Source: Lacunisphaera sp.
GTDB taxonomy: Bacteria; Verrucomicrobiota; Verrucomicrobiia; Opitutales; Opitutaceae
NCBI GenBank assembly: GCA_029945855.1
Contig: JAQSDJ010000109.1
Location: 1-35,725, forward strand
Length of the DNA stretch: 35,725 nt
Reading direction: 5' to 3'
This document shows, in pieces, positions 19,160 through 28,400 of this stretch (position 1 is the stretch's first letter; every line of letters starts with the position of its first letter). A program made the position numbers and the translations under genes. The notes under the pieces were generated by a model. That model was not told the DNA's origin. It did not search any database and saw only the letters and a program-made list of their open reading frames with translations.

Positions 19160-19849
19160 ATGAGTTTCACCTACGAATACGCCCATCCTGCCGTCACCGT
19201 CGACTGTGTCGTTTTCGGCTACGACGCCACCGACCTCAAGGTCCTGCTCATCCAGCGCAAACTGGAACCGTTCAAGGGCCGCTGGTCGCTGCCGGGTGGT
19301 TTCGTGCAGATCAATGAAAGCCTGGAGGACGCCGCCCGCCGGGAACTGAGCGGTGAGACTGGCCTGGGGAAACTCTTTCTGGAGCAACTCTACACCTTCG
19401 GGGAACCAAAGAGGGATCCCCGGGAACGCGTCATCAGCGTTGCCTACTACGCATTGGTCAAGCTCACCGACCATGCCCTGCAGGCTGCGAGCGATGCCGA
19501 GGATGCCGCCTGGTTCCCCGTCGCCGAACTGCCGAAGCTGGGCTTTGACCATGAGCGCATCGTCGAGACGGCTCTGCGCCGGCTGAAGGCCAAGGTGCGC
19601 TATGAGCCGATCGGTTTCGAACTGCTGCCGGAAAAGTTCACGCTGGGGGAGCTGCAGCGCCTCTACGAGACTGTGCTGGAGCAGTCGCTGGATAAGCGGA
19701 ATTTCCGCAAGAAGCTGCTCGGGATGGAACTCCTCGAGGCCCTGGACGAATACCAGCGCGACGTGGCCCACCGGGCTGCGCAGTTCTACCAATTCAACCG
19801 CGCCCGCTATGAGCAGCTCCGCAAGAGGGGCTTCAATTTCGAACTCTGA
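19160..19849 (+). CDS. nrtR: NrtR-type Nudix-domain transcriptional regulator
   Basis: 229 aa. The N-terminal Nudix domain (about 10-140) and C-terminal winged helix (about 150-229, including [12 protein letters not shown] and NFRKKLLGM) are the NrtR layout: an ADP-ribose-responsive repressor of NAD genes. The Nudix box reads [17 protein letters not shown] then LSGETG; G65 replaces a catalytic Glu (RELxEETG expected), so it should sense rather than hydrolyse ADP-ribose. It heads an operon with SPFH and NAD-kinase-like genes and has two palindromic operators in its promoter, implying autoregulation. Confidence 0.85.
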   Translation: MSFTYEYAHPAVTVDCVVFGYDATDLKVLLIQRKLEPFKGRWSLPGGFVQINESLEDAARRELSGETGLGKLFLEQLYTFGEPKRDPRERVISVAYYALVKLTDHALQAASDAEDAAWFPVAELPKLGFDHERIVETALRRLKAKVRYEPIGFELLPEKFTLGELQRLYETVLEQSLDKRNFRKKLLGMELLEALDEYQRDVAHRAAQFYQFNRARYEQLRKRGFNFEL

Positions 19850-19877
19850 CCCAATTCATCCTCAACCCACTACTGCC

Positions 19878-20897
19878 ATGCTAGGTCTACGCTTCATCAA
19901 GGTCCAACCGACCAACTACCTCCTGCAATACCAGGGCGGTCGCATCGTGCGCGAGGGCGCCGGCCTCTCTTTCTTTTACTTTGGACCGCGCAGCTCGCTG
20001 GTGGCGATCCCCACGGCCAGCACCGAGGAACCCTTCATCTTCGAGGAAACGACCGCCGACCACCAGAATGTCACCATCCAGGGTCAGGTCACCTATCGCG
20101 TGGCCGACCCCAAGAAGCTCGCGGCCCTGATGAACTTCACCCTGAGCGCCAACGGTCAGAACTACATCTCTGACGATCCCCAGAAGCTGCCGCAGCGCTT
20201 GATCAATATCGTCAACGTTCACGCCCGGGCCGAAATCCAGAGCCTCCCCCTGCGGCAGGCCGTCAAGGCATCAGATACCTTGGTGGCCGCTCTCCGGCCC
20301 AAGCTCACCGGCGCCCCGGAAGTGACGGCGCTGGGCCTGGAGATCCTCGGCTTCTCGGTGCTGGCCATCAAGCCCACGCCCGAGACTGCCAAGGCCCTGG
20401 AAGCGGAAACCCGCGAGCAACTCCTGAAGGAAGCCGACGAGGCCATCTACCGGCGCCGCAACTCGGCTGTCGAGCAGGAGCGCGCGATCAAGGAGAACGA
20501 GCTGAACACCGAGATCGCCGTGGAAATGAAGAAGCGGCAGATCCGCGAGACCAAGATGGACGCCGAGCGGGCGGTCCAGGAGAAACAGCGCTTGCTCCAC
20601 GAGGCCGAGATGGTCGCCAGCATTGCCCTCGAGGAAAAGAAGAAGGAGCTCGTGGACCTCACTGGCCAGAACACCAAGGCCGAGGCGGATGCCCGGGCCT
20701 ACGGCATCGAGGCGACGATGAAGGCCCTGGGCACGGCGGACGCCAAGGTGCTGCAGGCGCTCGTCAACAGCGGCATGAAGCCCGAGCAGCTGATCGCGGT
20801 CGCCTTCCAGGAAATCGCCGGCCGCGCCGACAAGATCGGCCAGCTCAACATCTCGCCCGACCTGCTCCGCGAGCTGATGGGCCAACCCAACGGCTGA
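19878..20897 (+). CDS. SPFH/Band-7 (flotillin-like) membrane scaffold protein
   Basis: 339 aa from the ATG at 19878 (the frame is open further upstream only inside nrtR). The SPFH domain covers about 20-190, without an obvious N-terminal transmembrane helix. A long charged coiled coil (about 170-270, rich in EAE, EKQ and KKE repeats) and the alanine-rich flotillin-like end follow. SPFH proteins form ring-like membrane microdomain scaffolds. It lies between an NAD-sensing regulator and an NAD-kinase-like protein, so it may scaffold membrane-linked NAD metabolism. It also complements the PspA module just upstream. Confidence 0.85.
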   Translation: MLGLRFIKVQPTNYLLQYQGGRIVREGAGLSFFYFGPRSSLVAIPTASTEEPFIFEETTADHQNVTIQGQVTYRVADPKKLAALMNFTLSANGQNYISDDPQKLPQRLINIVNVHARAEIQSLPLRQAVKASDTLVAALRPKLTGAPEVTALGLEILGFSVLAIKPTPETAKALEAETREQLLKEADEAIYRRRNSAVEQERAIKENELNTEIAVEMKKRQIRETKMDAERAVQEKQRLLHEAEMVASIALEEKKKELVDLTGQNTKAEADARAYGIEATMKALGTADAKVLQALVNSGMKPEQLIAVAFQEIAGRADKIGQLNISPDLLRELMGQPNG

Positions 20898-20898
20898 C

Positions 20899-21852
20899 AT
20901 GCAAAGGCTGACCGAGAACAAGATTGTCCTCGTCGTCCGGGAAACGCGCCTGGAGGAACTAAAGGCGCGCTTCAACACGGTCAGCCAGGCGCGCTTCTAC
21001 GTCGAGCAGGTCGGCGGCGACTTCCACGACTACGAAAACGAGGACGCCGCCTACCAGAAAGCCCAGAAGCAAGCGCGCGACATTCTCGATCTCCTCGGCC
21101 GGGTGCAGGTGGTCCACCGCCGGTTCCTGCCCAACTTCATGTTCGGTCCCGACGACCTCGTGGTCGCCATCGGCCAGGACGGATTGGTGGCCAACACGCT
21201 CAAGTATCTCGATCGGTTGCCGCTGATCGGCGTAAATCCGGACCCCGCCCGGTATGATGGCCAGCTCCTCCCCTTCGAGGTCGGCGACCTCGCCAAGATT
21301 GTGCCGGAGGTTTTCCGCCGCAAACGCGGCCTAAAAACGGTCACCATGGCCAAGGCCACGCTGAACAACGGCCAGACGATCCACGCGGTCAACGATCTGT
21401 TCATCGGCCCCAAGTCCCACGGTTCAGCCCGCTACACCATCCGGCTCGACGAGCAGGCGGAGCGCCATTCCTCCAGCGGCGTGATTGTTTCCACCGGCCT
21501 TGGATCCACCGGCTGGTTGACGAGTCTCATCACCGGGGCCAGTGCGGTCGCGGCCGCCTTCAAGAGCCAGCAGATGGGACGCCGGGCGGCCGCCCCCGCA
21601 CCCACTCCCCGCTTTCCCTGGGATGCCCAGCACCTGTTCTTCACGGTCCGCGAGCCATTCCCGAGCAAAACCTCGACCGCGACCCTGGTGTTCGGGCGCG
21701 TCACGGCCGATCACCCACTCAAGATCGAGTCCCACATGCCCGAACGCGGCGTCATTTTCAGCGACGGCATCGAAGCGGACTTCCTCGAATTCAACGCCGG
21801 CGCACATGCCACCATCGGCCTAGCGGAGCGCAAGGGCTTGTTGGTGGAGTGA
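20899..21852 (+). CDS. NAD-kinase-family protein
   Basis: 317 aa, starting one base after the SPFH stop. NAD kinases phosphorylate NAD to NADP. The fold is recognised by the segment VVAIGQDGLVANTLKYL (88-104, GGDGT-like), the following PLIGVNPDPARYDG, and SGVIVSTGLGSTGWLTSL (the STPTGSTAY-like loop). The catalytic motif is GQDGL instead of GGDGT, and the second loop also departs from consensus, so substrate or activity may differ. Regulation with NrtR supports a role in NAD metabolism. Confidence 0.8.
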   Translation: MQRLTENKIVLVVRETRLEELKARFNTVSQARFYVEQVGGDFHDYENEDAAYQKAQKQARDILDLLGRVQVVHRRFLPNFMFGPDDLVVAIGQDGLVANTLKYLDRLPLIGVNPDPARYDGQLLPFEVGDLAKIVPEVFRRKRGLKTVTMAKATLNNGQTIHAVNDLFIGPKSHGSARYTIRLDEQAERHSSSGVIVSTGLGSTGWLTSLITGASAVAAAFKSQQMGRRAAAPAPTPRFPWDAQHLFFTVREPFPSKTSTATLVFGRVTADHPLKIESHMPERGVIFSDGIEADFLEFNAGAHATIGLAERKGLLVE

Positions 21853-21861
21853 CGATCCGCT

Positions 21862-23499
21862 TCAGGCGTTGCCCCGCAACGGCTTCTCGGCGACCAGGAC
21901 CATATTGGTCGGCGGATACTCGATCTGCTGACCGGTGCCGGCGGCGAACAACCGCGCCTGGTTTCGGTAACGGTTATCCACAATCCAAGGGTTGGCGTAG
22001 ACCCGGGACGCCGACTTACCCTGGGCGCCTTCCTCCAGGATATTGAAGCCCACTTCCCGGAGACCCTCCTTCCACCGGGAATAGCTCCAGAAGCAGAACT
22101 CCTCGTTCATCTCAGAGCACCAGTTGTCCGTGTAGTCCTTCTTGGAGAGGAATTCCGCGGCCGACCGCAGTGGCAACTCAAAGCCTTCGGGCGTCTCTCG
22201 GCAGGCCACGCACGTCTCCATGGTTCGCCGTCCCGAAGTGCGCAAGTCGCGGAGGAAATCCTCCAGAAAGAGCCGGAATCGGCTCCGTGTGGAGAGTGTC
22301 TTGAGGAGTTCGGCCGGGCGGCTGGGCGGCACATCTGCGGGGGCGCGCTCTTCACCGTCGTCCGCACGGCAACGCAGCACGACCATCGTGTCGCCATTCT
22401 CGGGTCCAACCACATCGCGCACGATCAGGCGTCCGCCAGGCTGGAGTTGCGCATACTTTTGCGCCAAGTAGCCGCGCACGGTCTTCTCCTGCTCGGCATA
22501 GCTCCAGAGTTCGTGCAGCGTGCTGTTGCAGATCGTCGTGTCGACGGACTCGGGCTCGAAAATGGGGTCGAGGAGATTCCGCAGATAGAAGCAAGTGTAG
22601 ACGTTCCCGAACTCACCGGAGCGCTTCCGTTCGTGGAATCGGGCGGCAAACTCAGCCGACAGGTCAATGCCGAACAGATCGGAATCGGGAAAATCCCTGG
22701 CAATCTCCACCAGCAGCGCGCCGTCGGCACAACCCTCGTCCACGATACGCCCCGGGCGGATGGCTTCCCGGATATCCTGATATTTATTCCGGATGGTCCC
22801 GTTCATACCCCGGGCGTAGGTGTTGTAGTTACGTTTCTCGGTGAGGCTCCCCTCGTGGTTGGTCAGCGGATCGCGATAGATCCGCGTAATCCGCCGCGGA
22901 ATCTCCGGCGAATCAGCAAAGAGTGAGCGTGTAGCCGGGGACAAGTCGCTTTGCACCACCGCCAAGTCCTCCCACCGGCCGCTGCCGGCGCCGATAGCGC
23001 GGATAATTTCGATAGGGACAGCTGGCTTGGGCGCGAGCGCGACATGCTCCGCCGGGGCGACGGCGAAGCCTAACTGCACATACAATGAGGCGACCTCCGG
23101 AGTTGAGCAGAGCACGACGGTATTGTCCGGCCGCAGGGTTTCGTCGTGCTCGGTCTGGGCGACGATCTCCTTCAAGGTGAAGGCGGCGAAGTTAGCCGTG
23201 TGGCCGTAGTGGGGGATGCCGACAATCCGGTAGGTAAAGGCCACGGTGCGCTGGAGTTCGCGAGCGAAGCGATCTACACCGATGGCGCGGACATGAAACG
23301 GGATGGGATTGTAGCGGGAATTGTCCTGATTTGATGAGGTGATCGCGAAAATCACCCGATCCAACCGATCCTTTGGCACAGTCACCCCGGCCTGGAGGGC
23401 AGGAATTTTACCCGGCTCACGGCCGAGGATTCCCTGCAGATATTCTGCCTGGAAGCGGGTGTTCACCAAATGCCGACCCGGAAATAGCAATGTGCTCAT
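21862..23499 (-). CDS. Two-domain protein: nucleotidyltransferase-like N-terminus and SAM-dependent methyltransferase
   Basis: 545 aa, convergent with the NAD-kinase gene (9 bp between stops). The C-terminal half is a class I methyltransferase: motif I VDEGCADGALLVEI (253-266), then LFGIDLS, and ICNSTLHELWSY. The N-terminal about 160 residues (FPGRHLVNTRFQAEYLQG and TSSNQDNSRYNPIPFHVRAI) resemble the Rossmann-like nucleotidyltransferase fold of NMN adenylyltransferases, but the HxGH motif is not intact, so this is a guess. The CVACRE and NWCSEMNEEFCFW segments may bind metal. The methyl acceptor is unknown. Confidence 0.72.
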   Translation of the reverse strand: MSTLLFPGRHLVNTRFQAEYLQGILGREPGKIPALQAGVTVPKDRLDRVIFAITSSNQDNSRYNPIPFHVRAIGVDRFARELQRTVAFTYRIVGIPHYGHTANFAAFTLKEIVAQTEHDETLRPDNTVVLCSTPEVASLYVQLGFAVAPAEHVALAPKPAVPIEIIRAIGAGSGRWEDLAVVQSDLSPATRSLFADSPEIPRRITRIYRDPLTNHEGSLTEKRNYNTYARGMNGTIRNKYQDIREAIRPGRIVDEGCADGALLVEIARDFPDSDLFGIDLSAEFAARFHERKRSGEFGNVYTCFYLRNLLDPIFEPESVDTTICNSTLHELWSYAEQEKTVRGYLAQKYAQLQPGGRLIVRDVVGPENGDTMVVLRCRADDGEERAPADVPPSRPAELLKTLSTRSRFRLFLEDFLRDLRTSGRRTMETCVACRETPEGFELPLRSAAEFLSKKDYTDNWCSEMNEEFCFWSYSRWKEGLREVGFNILEEGAQGKSASRVYANPWIVDNRYRNQARLFAAGTGQQIEYPPTNMVLVAEKPLRGNA

Positions 23500-23870
23500 G
23501 AGATGCCCGTGGCGGTTTTGTTTTTACGCGGCGAAGAGTCGGGCGACCACCCTTTTCCGCGACCTTCCTCGGTCAGCCGCGGGCGCACAAGAATCCGTCG
23601 ATCCCTGCCGGTGTGGCGGAATCTCCGGGGTTGGGGGCGCGGCGCGAACAACACCTAAGGTCGGGAGCGGACCGTTCGGGCGGGAGGCGGGGCGCGGGTG
23701 GGCGGCTGATTCATGAGGGAAAGATGCGGCCTCAAAAAGCCGTCTGAATGCAAACCGGTTGGATGAGACTTAATGCCTGTAAGGTTGCATGGGGTTCACC
23801 CAAACAAGACGATGGCCCGGGCGAAGCGGGCGAAATCGGGAAAACGCCCACTTCGTGAGGGGCCGGGTGA
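23500..23870. other. Intergenic region, left end of the putative integrative element
   Basis: 371 bp with no gene. It is very GC-rich around 23660-23710 and contains the left copy of the roughly 55-bp inverted element (23803-23860) next to the recombinase gene. Confidence 0.5.
23803..23860 (+). repeat. Left copy of about 55-bp imperfect inverted repeat flanking the defence island
   Basis: Two conserved blocks: one ending ATGGCCCGGGCGAAG (23803-23826, 21 of 24 bases matching) and CGGGAAAACGCCCACTTCG (23837-23855, matching except for one A), separated by a divergent 10-11 bp spacer. The same arrangement occurs on the opposite strand at 35525-35585. It lies just past the recombinase stop codon, so it is a candidate recombination end. 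Confidence 0.65.
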
Positions 23871-24566
23871 TCACGCGGCGGCGGCCGGGGCGAGGGACGG
23901 CTCGGCGGCCGGCGGGGCGAGCACCGCCACCTTGGGCGCCCGCACCCGCGGCTTGCGGGTAAAGTCGCACCCGCGGATCGCCTTCATCACGTCGTCCTCC
24001 TCGACCGACAGGTAGGCCTGGGTCACCGCCACGTCGCTGTGGTTGAGGGCCGCCTTCAGTGTCATGAGACAGTTGCCCGAATTTTTGTAGACGTGCTTCG
24101 CCCAAGTCTTGCGCAGCGAGTGGGTTCCCAGCCGGCCGTCATCGAGGATGCCCGCCGAGGCGAAGGCCCGCTGGATGATCAGCCGGGCGCGCTCGCGGCC
24201 AATTGGCTTGGCTGATCCATCAGCCCTCCCCACCCGGGAAATGAAGAGCGGCTGGTCCGGATGGAGGATGACGCGGCGGCGGAGCCAGCCGAGGTAACTT
24301 TCGAGGGCGCGCTGGAGTTCCGGAAGGACCGGCACCCAGCGGGTCCGGCCATAGCCGCCCTTCATATTGCGCGGGGCGATGCCGATTTTTTCGACGAGGG
24401 TGCCGTTGCGCAGCACCCCGCCCACCCGGAGGGAGAGGATTTCGCTGATGCGAAAGCCCGTGAGCCACTGGGCCGTGACCAGAGCCCGGTCGCGCGGACG
24501 GAGCCGGCGGGTGATTTTCAAGAGGAGTCGTTCCTCGATGGGAGTAAGGGGTCTGCGTCCTGCCAT
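23871..24566 (-). CDS. Tyrosine recombinase/integrase (catalytic domain only)
   Basis: 231 aa. It contains all tyrosine-recombinase residues: R39 in TGFRISEIL, the beta-hairpin K69, H149/R152 in THSLRKTW, H176 in LNHSDVAVT and nucleophile Y185. The usual N-terminal core-binding (SAM-like) domain is missing, so it is shorter than phage integrases (over 300 aa) but resembles compact XerC/D-like or integron-related enzymes. An Ala/Pro-rich tail follows the tyrosine. It lies at one end of a defence gene block, next to a repeat that reappears inverted at the far end. Confidence 0.88.
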   Translation of the reverse strand: MAGRRPLTPIEERLLLKITRRLRPRDRALVTAQWLTGFRISEILSLRVGGVLRNGTLVEKIGIAPRNMKGGYGRTRWVPVLPELQRALESYLGWLRRRVILHPDQPLFISRVGRADGSAKPIGRERARLIIQRAFASAGILDDGRLGTHSLRKTWAKHVYKNSGNCLMTLKAALNHSDVAVTQAYLSVEEDDVMKAIRGCDFTRKPRVRAPKVAVLAPPAAEPSLAPAAAA

Positions 24567-24766
24567 AGTCCCTCAGAGATACGAGTTGCTTGCCCTAGTC
24601 TTTTTTCGCTCGGTAGAAATCGTTCAAAGCCAGAACTGAAGATCGCCCCGACCGGGTCAATTGTGGCTTAATTTGTCGAACGGCAGGCTGAACAACGAAT
24701 GTTCGTCCAAGCGGGCCCGTCTTGGGCGTTTGCGTTTTTCCGGGCGCTCATGGATATCTTTCGTGA

Positions 24767-24783
24767 CGACCGAGACTCGGTCG
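24767..24783. terminator. Short perfect hairpin downstream of the HEPN-like gene
   Basis: CGACCGA/TCGGTCG with a 3-nt loop lies 5 bp beyond the minus-strand stop at 24788. There is no T-run on either side, so it is a weak terminator candidate or a protein-binding palindrome. Confidence 0.35.
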
Positions 24784-24787
24784 GTCG

Positions 24788-25378
24788 CTAGAGACCGTCG
24801 CGTTTTGTAGGCCCCGGATAGAGCTGGGCGATCGCTTCGCAAACGATGTCCAGGTGCCGCGGACCGAGATCTTCCATGAACCGGTTGCCGTGCGCGGCGG
24901 CGTTGCGGGCGCGTGGAAAGTGATTCGCCAGATGACGCACGTAGCTCATTTTCGCGGGCTTGCCGGCGACGGGATGGAGCTTGGCGAAGGCCGCGTTGTA
25001 TTCCTTCCAGCGCGGGAAGCCCGCGTCGGTCAGCAAGCCCTGCTTGATGGCCTGCCGCAGGAGGAAGCCGAGCGTGTCGCGCTCCGTGGCATTGAGGCGG
25101 AGGCGCAGCGCCTGTTCCAAAGCCGCGGCCGACTGCAGCGCGGCGGACATCGTAAACGGGTAATAATACCAGGAATAGAGGATCAGGTTCTTGGCGGTGA
25201 CCAGGAGGTCGCGGATCTCCTCGGGGGCGGCAGTCGGGATCGCGATGTCGTCGACGCGGGCTTTGAGATCCTCAAACGCCGCTCGCCGGGTTTGGCCGGT
25301 GGTGCGGTTGCTGATGCTGACGATCGTCCGGCGGATGTCCGGCTCGAGCAGCGTGGCCTTGGTCTTAACCTCCTCCAT
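24788..25378 (-). CDS. HEPN-like helical protein, putative ribonuclease
   Basis: 196 aa, mostly helical. The C-terminal FPRARNAAAHGNRF contains the R-x4-H pattern (RNAAAH) that forms the active site of HEPN ribonucleases, preceded by the SAALEQALRLRL helix often seen in HEPN proteins of defence loci. It lies between the recombinase and the large STAND NTPase gene, all on the minus strand. It could be an RNA-cleaving effector; without its N-terminal partner domain being recognised, the exact subfamily is open. Confidence 0.6.
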   Translation of the reverse strand: MEEVKTKATLLEPDIRRTIVSISNRTTGQTRRAAFEDLKARVDDIAIPTAAPEEIRDLLVTAKNLILYSWYYYPFTMSAALQSAAALEQALRLRLNATERDTLGFLLRQAIKQGLLTDAGFPRWKEYNAAFAKLHPVAGKPAKMSYVRHLANHFPRARNAAAHGNRFMEDLGPRHLDIVCEAIAQLYPGPTKRDGL

Positions 25379-25440
25379 TGGCTTGGACGCCTATCAAAGC
25401 GGGTTATCAGTGCAAGGCGGCTCCGGCCACTGATACATTG

Positions 25441-28400
25441 CTAGGGTGAAGCCGGCAGACCGAACCTTGCCCCAGCGAGAGCGTGCAATTCGGTGCCGAG
25501 CGGGTGCTGAAGGGAGGTCAGCCTGACCGCGAAGGTCAGAAAGGCTTCGCGCGCCTTTGGATTGGCGCGGAGCTCCGCGTCATTCTTGTCCAAGGCCAGT
25601 TGTAGGAGCGAAGCGAACACGCCCTGGGTGTCTTTATCCCAGAAGTAAGATTCGATCAGTGGCACCACTTCGCGGAGCAGGCATAGGCCGGACAACCGGG
25701 TGTCGTGACAGGCGTCACAGAGGAGAAAATGAATATAGACCCGCGCGTCGTAGTTCATCGAGGCGTGCGCCCGGACCCATCGTTCGTGGTAGGGGCGCAG
25801 CGCGACGGCGACGGGCGCCATCCGGTTGTCCCAGAAACTTGAGCCGAACGGGGAAAGGCCGAGGATGTCATTCCAAAGTTCTCGGGCGCCCCTGCGCCAG
25901 CGGTCTGTCTTCCAAGTCGGCGCGGCTTCCGCGTAATCCAGCATGGCCAGCCACTGCTCGAGGATGGCCGGGGCCGGATGATCTCGTCCGCCGGCTTCGA
26001 GGAGCCAAGCCGTCGCGAACGACTCGATCCAGTGGCTGGCCGGCAGCCCCAATTTAAAGAGCGGCTCCCAGAATTGCCGGTGATTGGCGCCCGGTTCGAG
26101 GCCAGCCATGATCTTCGCCATCCGCTTGAGAATCTCCTCCTCCGACTTATAGGGCGAGCGTTCCTGGTTTGTGTCATAAGGATCAGGTTCCTTCTCGGGC
26201 TCGGCAGCCAGGCGTTCGATGCGAATAAGGGCGCAAAGCAACAATTGCCGGTTAAATTTCAGCCATGCGTCCCGTTCAGGCATGTCACGGGCGGCGCCGA
26301 GGTCGGCGCTCCATTCGAGCACTACCGCCATATGATCAAGTTCCAGACCTCCCGAACGAAGCACGCGATTGGCCCGGCTCTGCGGCAGCGTGGTGGCGAG
26401 CTGGCGCCAGTCGGCTGGCAGCGGCTTGGTGCGGCCGGCGACAAAATCATCGACGTGCGAAAGCATCCAGGCCTTCCGGTCGAACTCCACCTGCTCGTCA
26501 TAGCGATTGAGCATCCCGAGCTGTCGGGCCGGAGCGTAGCGGAGTGCATGCGCGAGGAGCCGATCAAACCTGCCTCCTAATTTCTCCCGATGGGCGGCGG
26601 CAATCGCCATCACCCGACCGACGACCAGATAGCGTTCCCACAGCACCAGTGACCCGACGGCTTGGGTAAGGACCGGATCGTCGGGGCTCTCGCACCAGAG
26701 GGTGGTCATGGCCCACGCGGCGAAGTTATCCCACATGTAGCTGGTGGAATCGTCCTCGCCGAACCAGAACCGCTTCGGCTGGTTTTTGCCGATCGATATC
26801 AGGATCTCCCGAGCCTCGTCCTCTCGCTCGGGGCTTCGCGCCAGCCACGCACGATGGCGCACGACCGCGACGGCCACGATTCCCAACAGGCCGTCCTCGC
26901 GGTTCCTCATCCCCTCTTCGTTATCCGGCATCTCCAAGGCGCGGACTTCGGGAATCCGCGCCCACCGCGCTTCCATTTCCTCTTCCGTCCAAGTTTTCTT
27001 GCCGATCAGCACCTGCTCGCAAGCCAGCGGCAGGAACAGCAGCAAATCCAGACGGGTCATGTTCGCCGTTTCCCCGGGTGAAGGCTGCGGGAGGTCGGCC
27101 GGAGGGTTGTAGACGACTATCGTTTGATCGGCGGTTTTCTTGACCTGCCAGTTGGCCAGGTCGAATTGGGCGATCAGGCGGGGCAGCCAAGGTGGCGCGG
27201 GTTTTTCGGGTGTTCCCGCGGCCAGCCTTTGCTGCCAGCCGGTGCGGATCTCCGCCATCATGGTGCGCCATGCCTGCTGGCTCAGGAATAGACGGGTGAC
27301 CAGCTGGCCGAAGGCTTCTTTGCGATGAGGCAAATGGACCCATTCCGCCCACGGCTCCCGCATGATGGAGGAGCGCTCATAAAAAGCGGAGGTCTGGTAT
27401 TTTCCCTCGCCTCGGCGGTCGAAGGATTCCTCGATGACCTGGAAATCGACCGCTTCGACCAACGGGCGGAGGACGGTCAGAAACAGGTCCGGCCGCTTTT
27501 TCCCGACGCAGATCAAAATCGACGCAAGGGCGATTGAGCGGCTTTCGCGAAGGATGATCTGGAGGTGTTCCTCGATCGGTTGATTCTCCTCCATGAGGAG
27601 ATACAGCCATTTCTCCAGCGAAAGGAGCGCGCAACCGGCTGCACGGGGTCCAAAGACATGGACCTGATACCAGAGGTAGCTGAATTGGTGGCCGCGCCAT
27701 TCGCTGGTCTTTCCTTTGAATGTGACGGGGACGGAAAATGTTTGGCGAAGGTCCGGAGGAAGTTCGGCGGCCCGCTCGGTGGCAAAATTGACCAGCTTGA
27801 TGATGGCCGGGAGCGCGAGGGCCGGATTAAGCCGGAGAAACGCGAGAAAGGGTGCGCTGGTCCAGAAGCAGAGTTCGCGGCCGATGTCGTGGCGATTGAA
27901 GCCGCGCTGGTCCGGATGATGGTCGTATTCCCGGCGTTCGTTCTCGACCGGCAGGTCCAGCAGCACCGCGAATAGCACCTCGATGGCGACTTCAGGCCGC
28001 GCCGCCAGCAGCGCAGCGGCATGCTCGCCGCTCATGAATGCGGAGCGAAACGCCGGGGAGGTGTCGGCACGCGGTCCATCCGGCCAGGGGACGTTCTCGC
28101 CGGGTTCCCATAGGAAGCGCGACCGGCCTCTCGCCCGAGGCTCTTCGGCAAGCGCCTCATCGGCAGCGGGCGATTGCCGGCCGCTGAGTTTCAGGCAGAG
28201 TTCAGCAACCTCGTCCGATTTTACCGGGGCGGCCGCGAGCAGTGCGTGGCAGATTTTCACGGCGGTCTCCTCGCGGCTGCTGGACAAATATTGCCGGCGC
28301 GCCTCGCTCAGATAAAACCGCCGGCCAGCAGCCAGGGCCAGCTTCGCCGCCTCTTCCATGCTTTCATCGAAGGCGACGGACAAAGGGAGCCATTTGAGAC

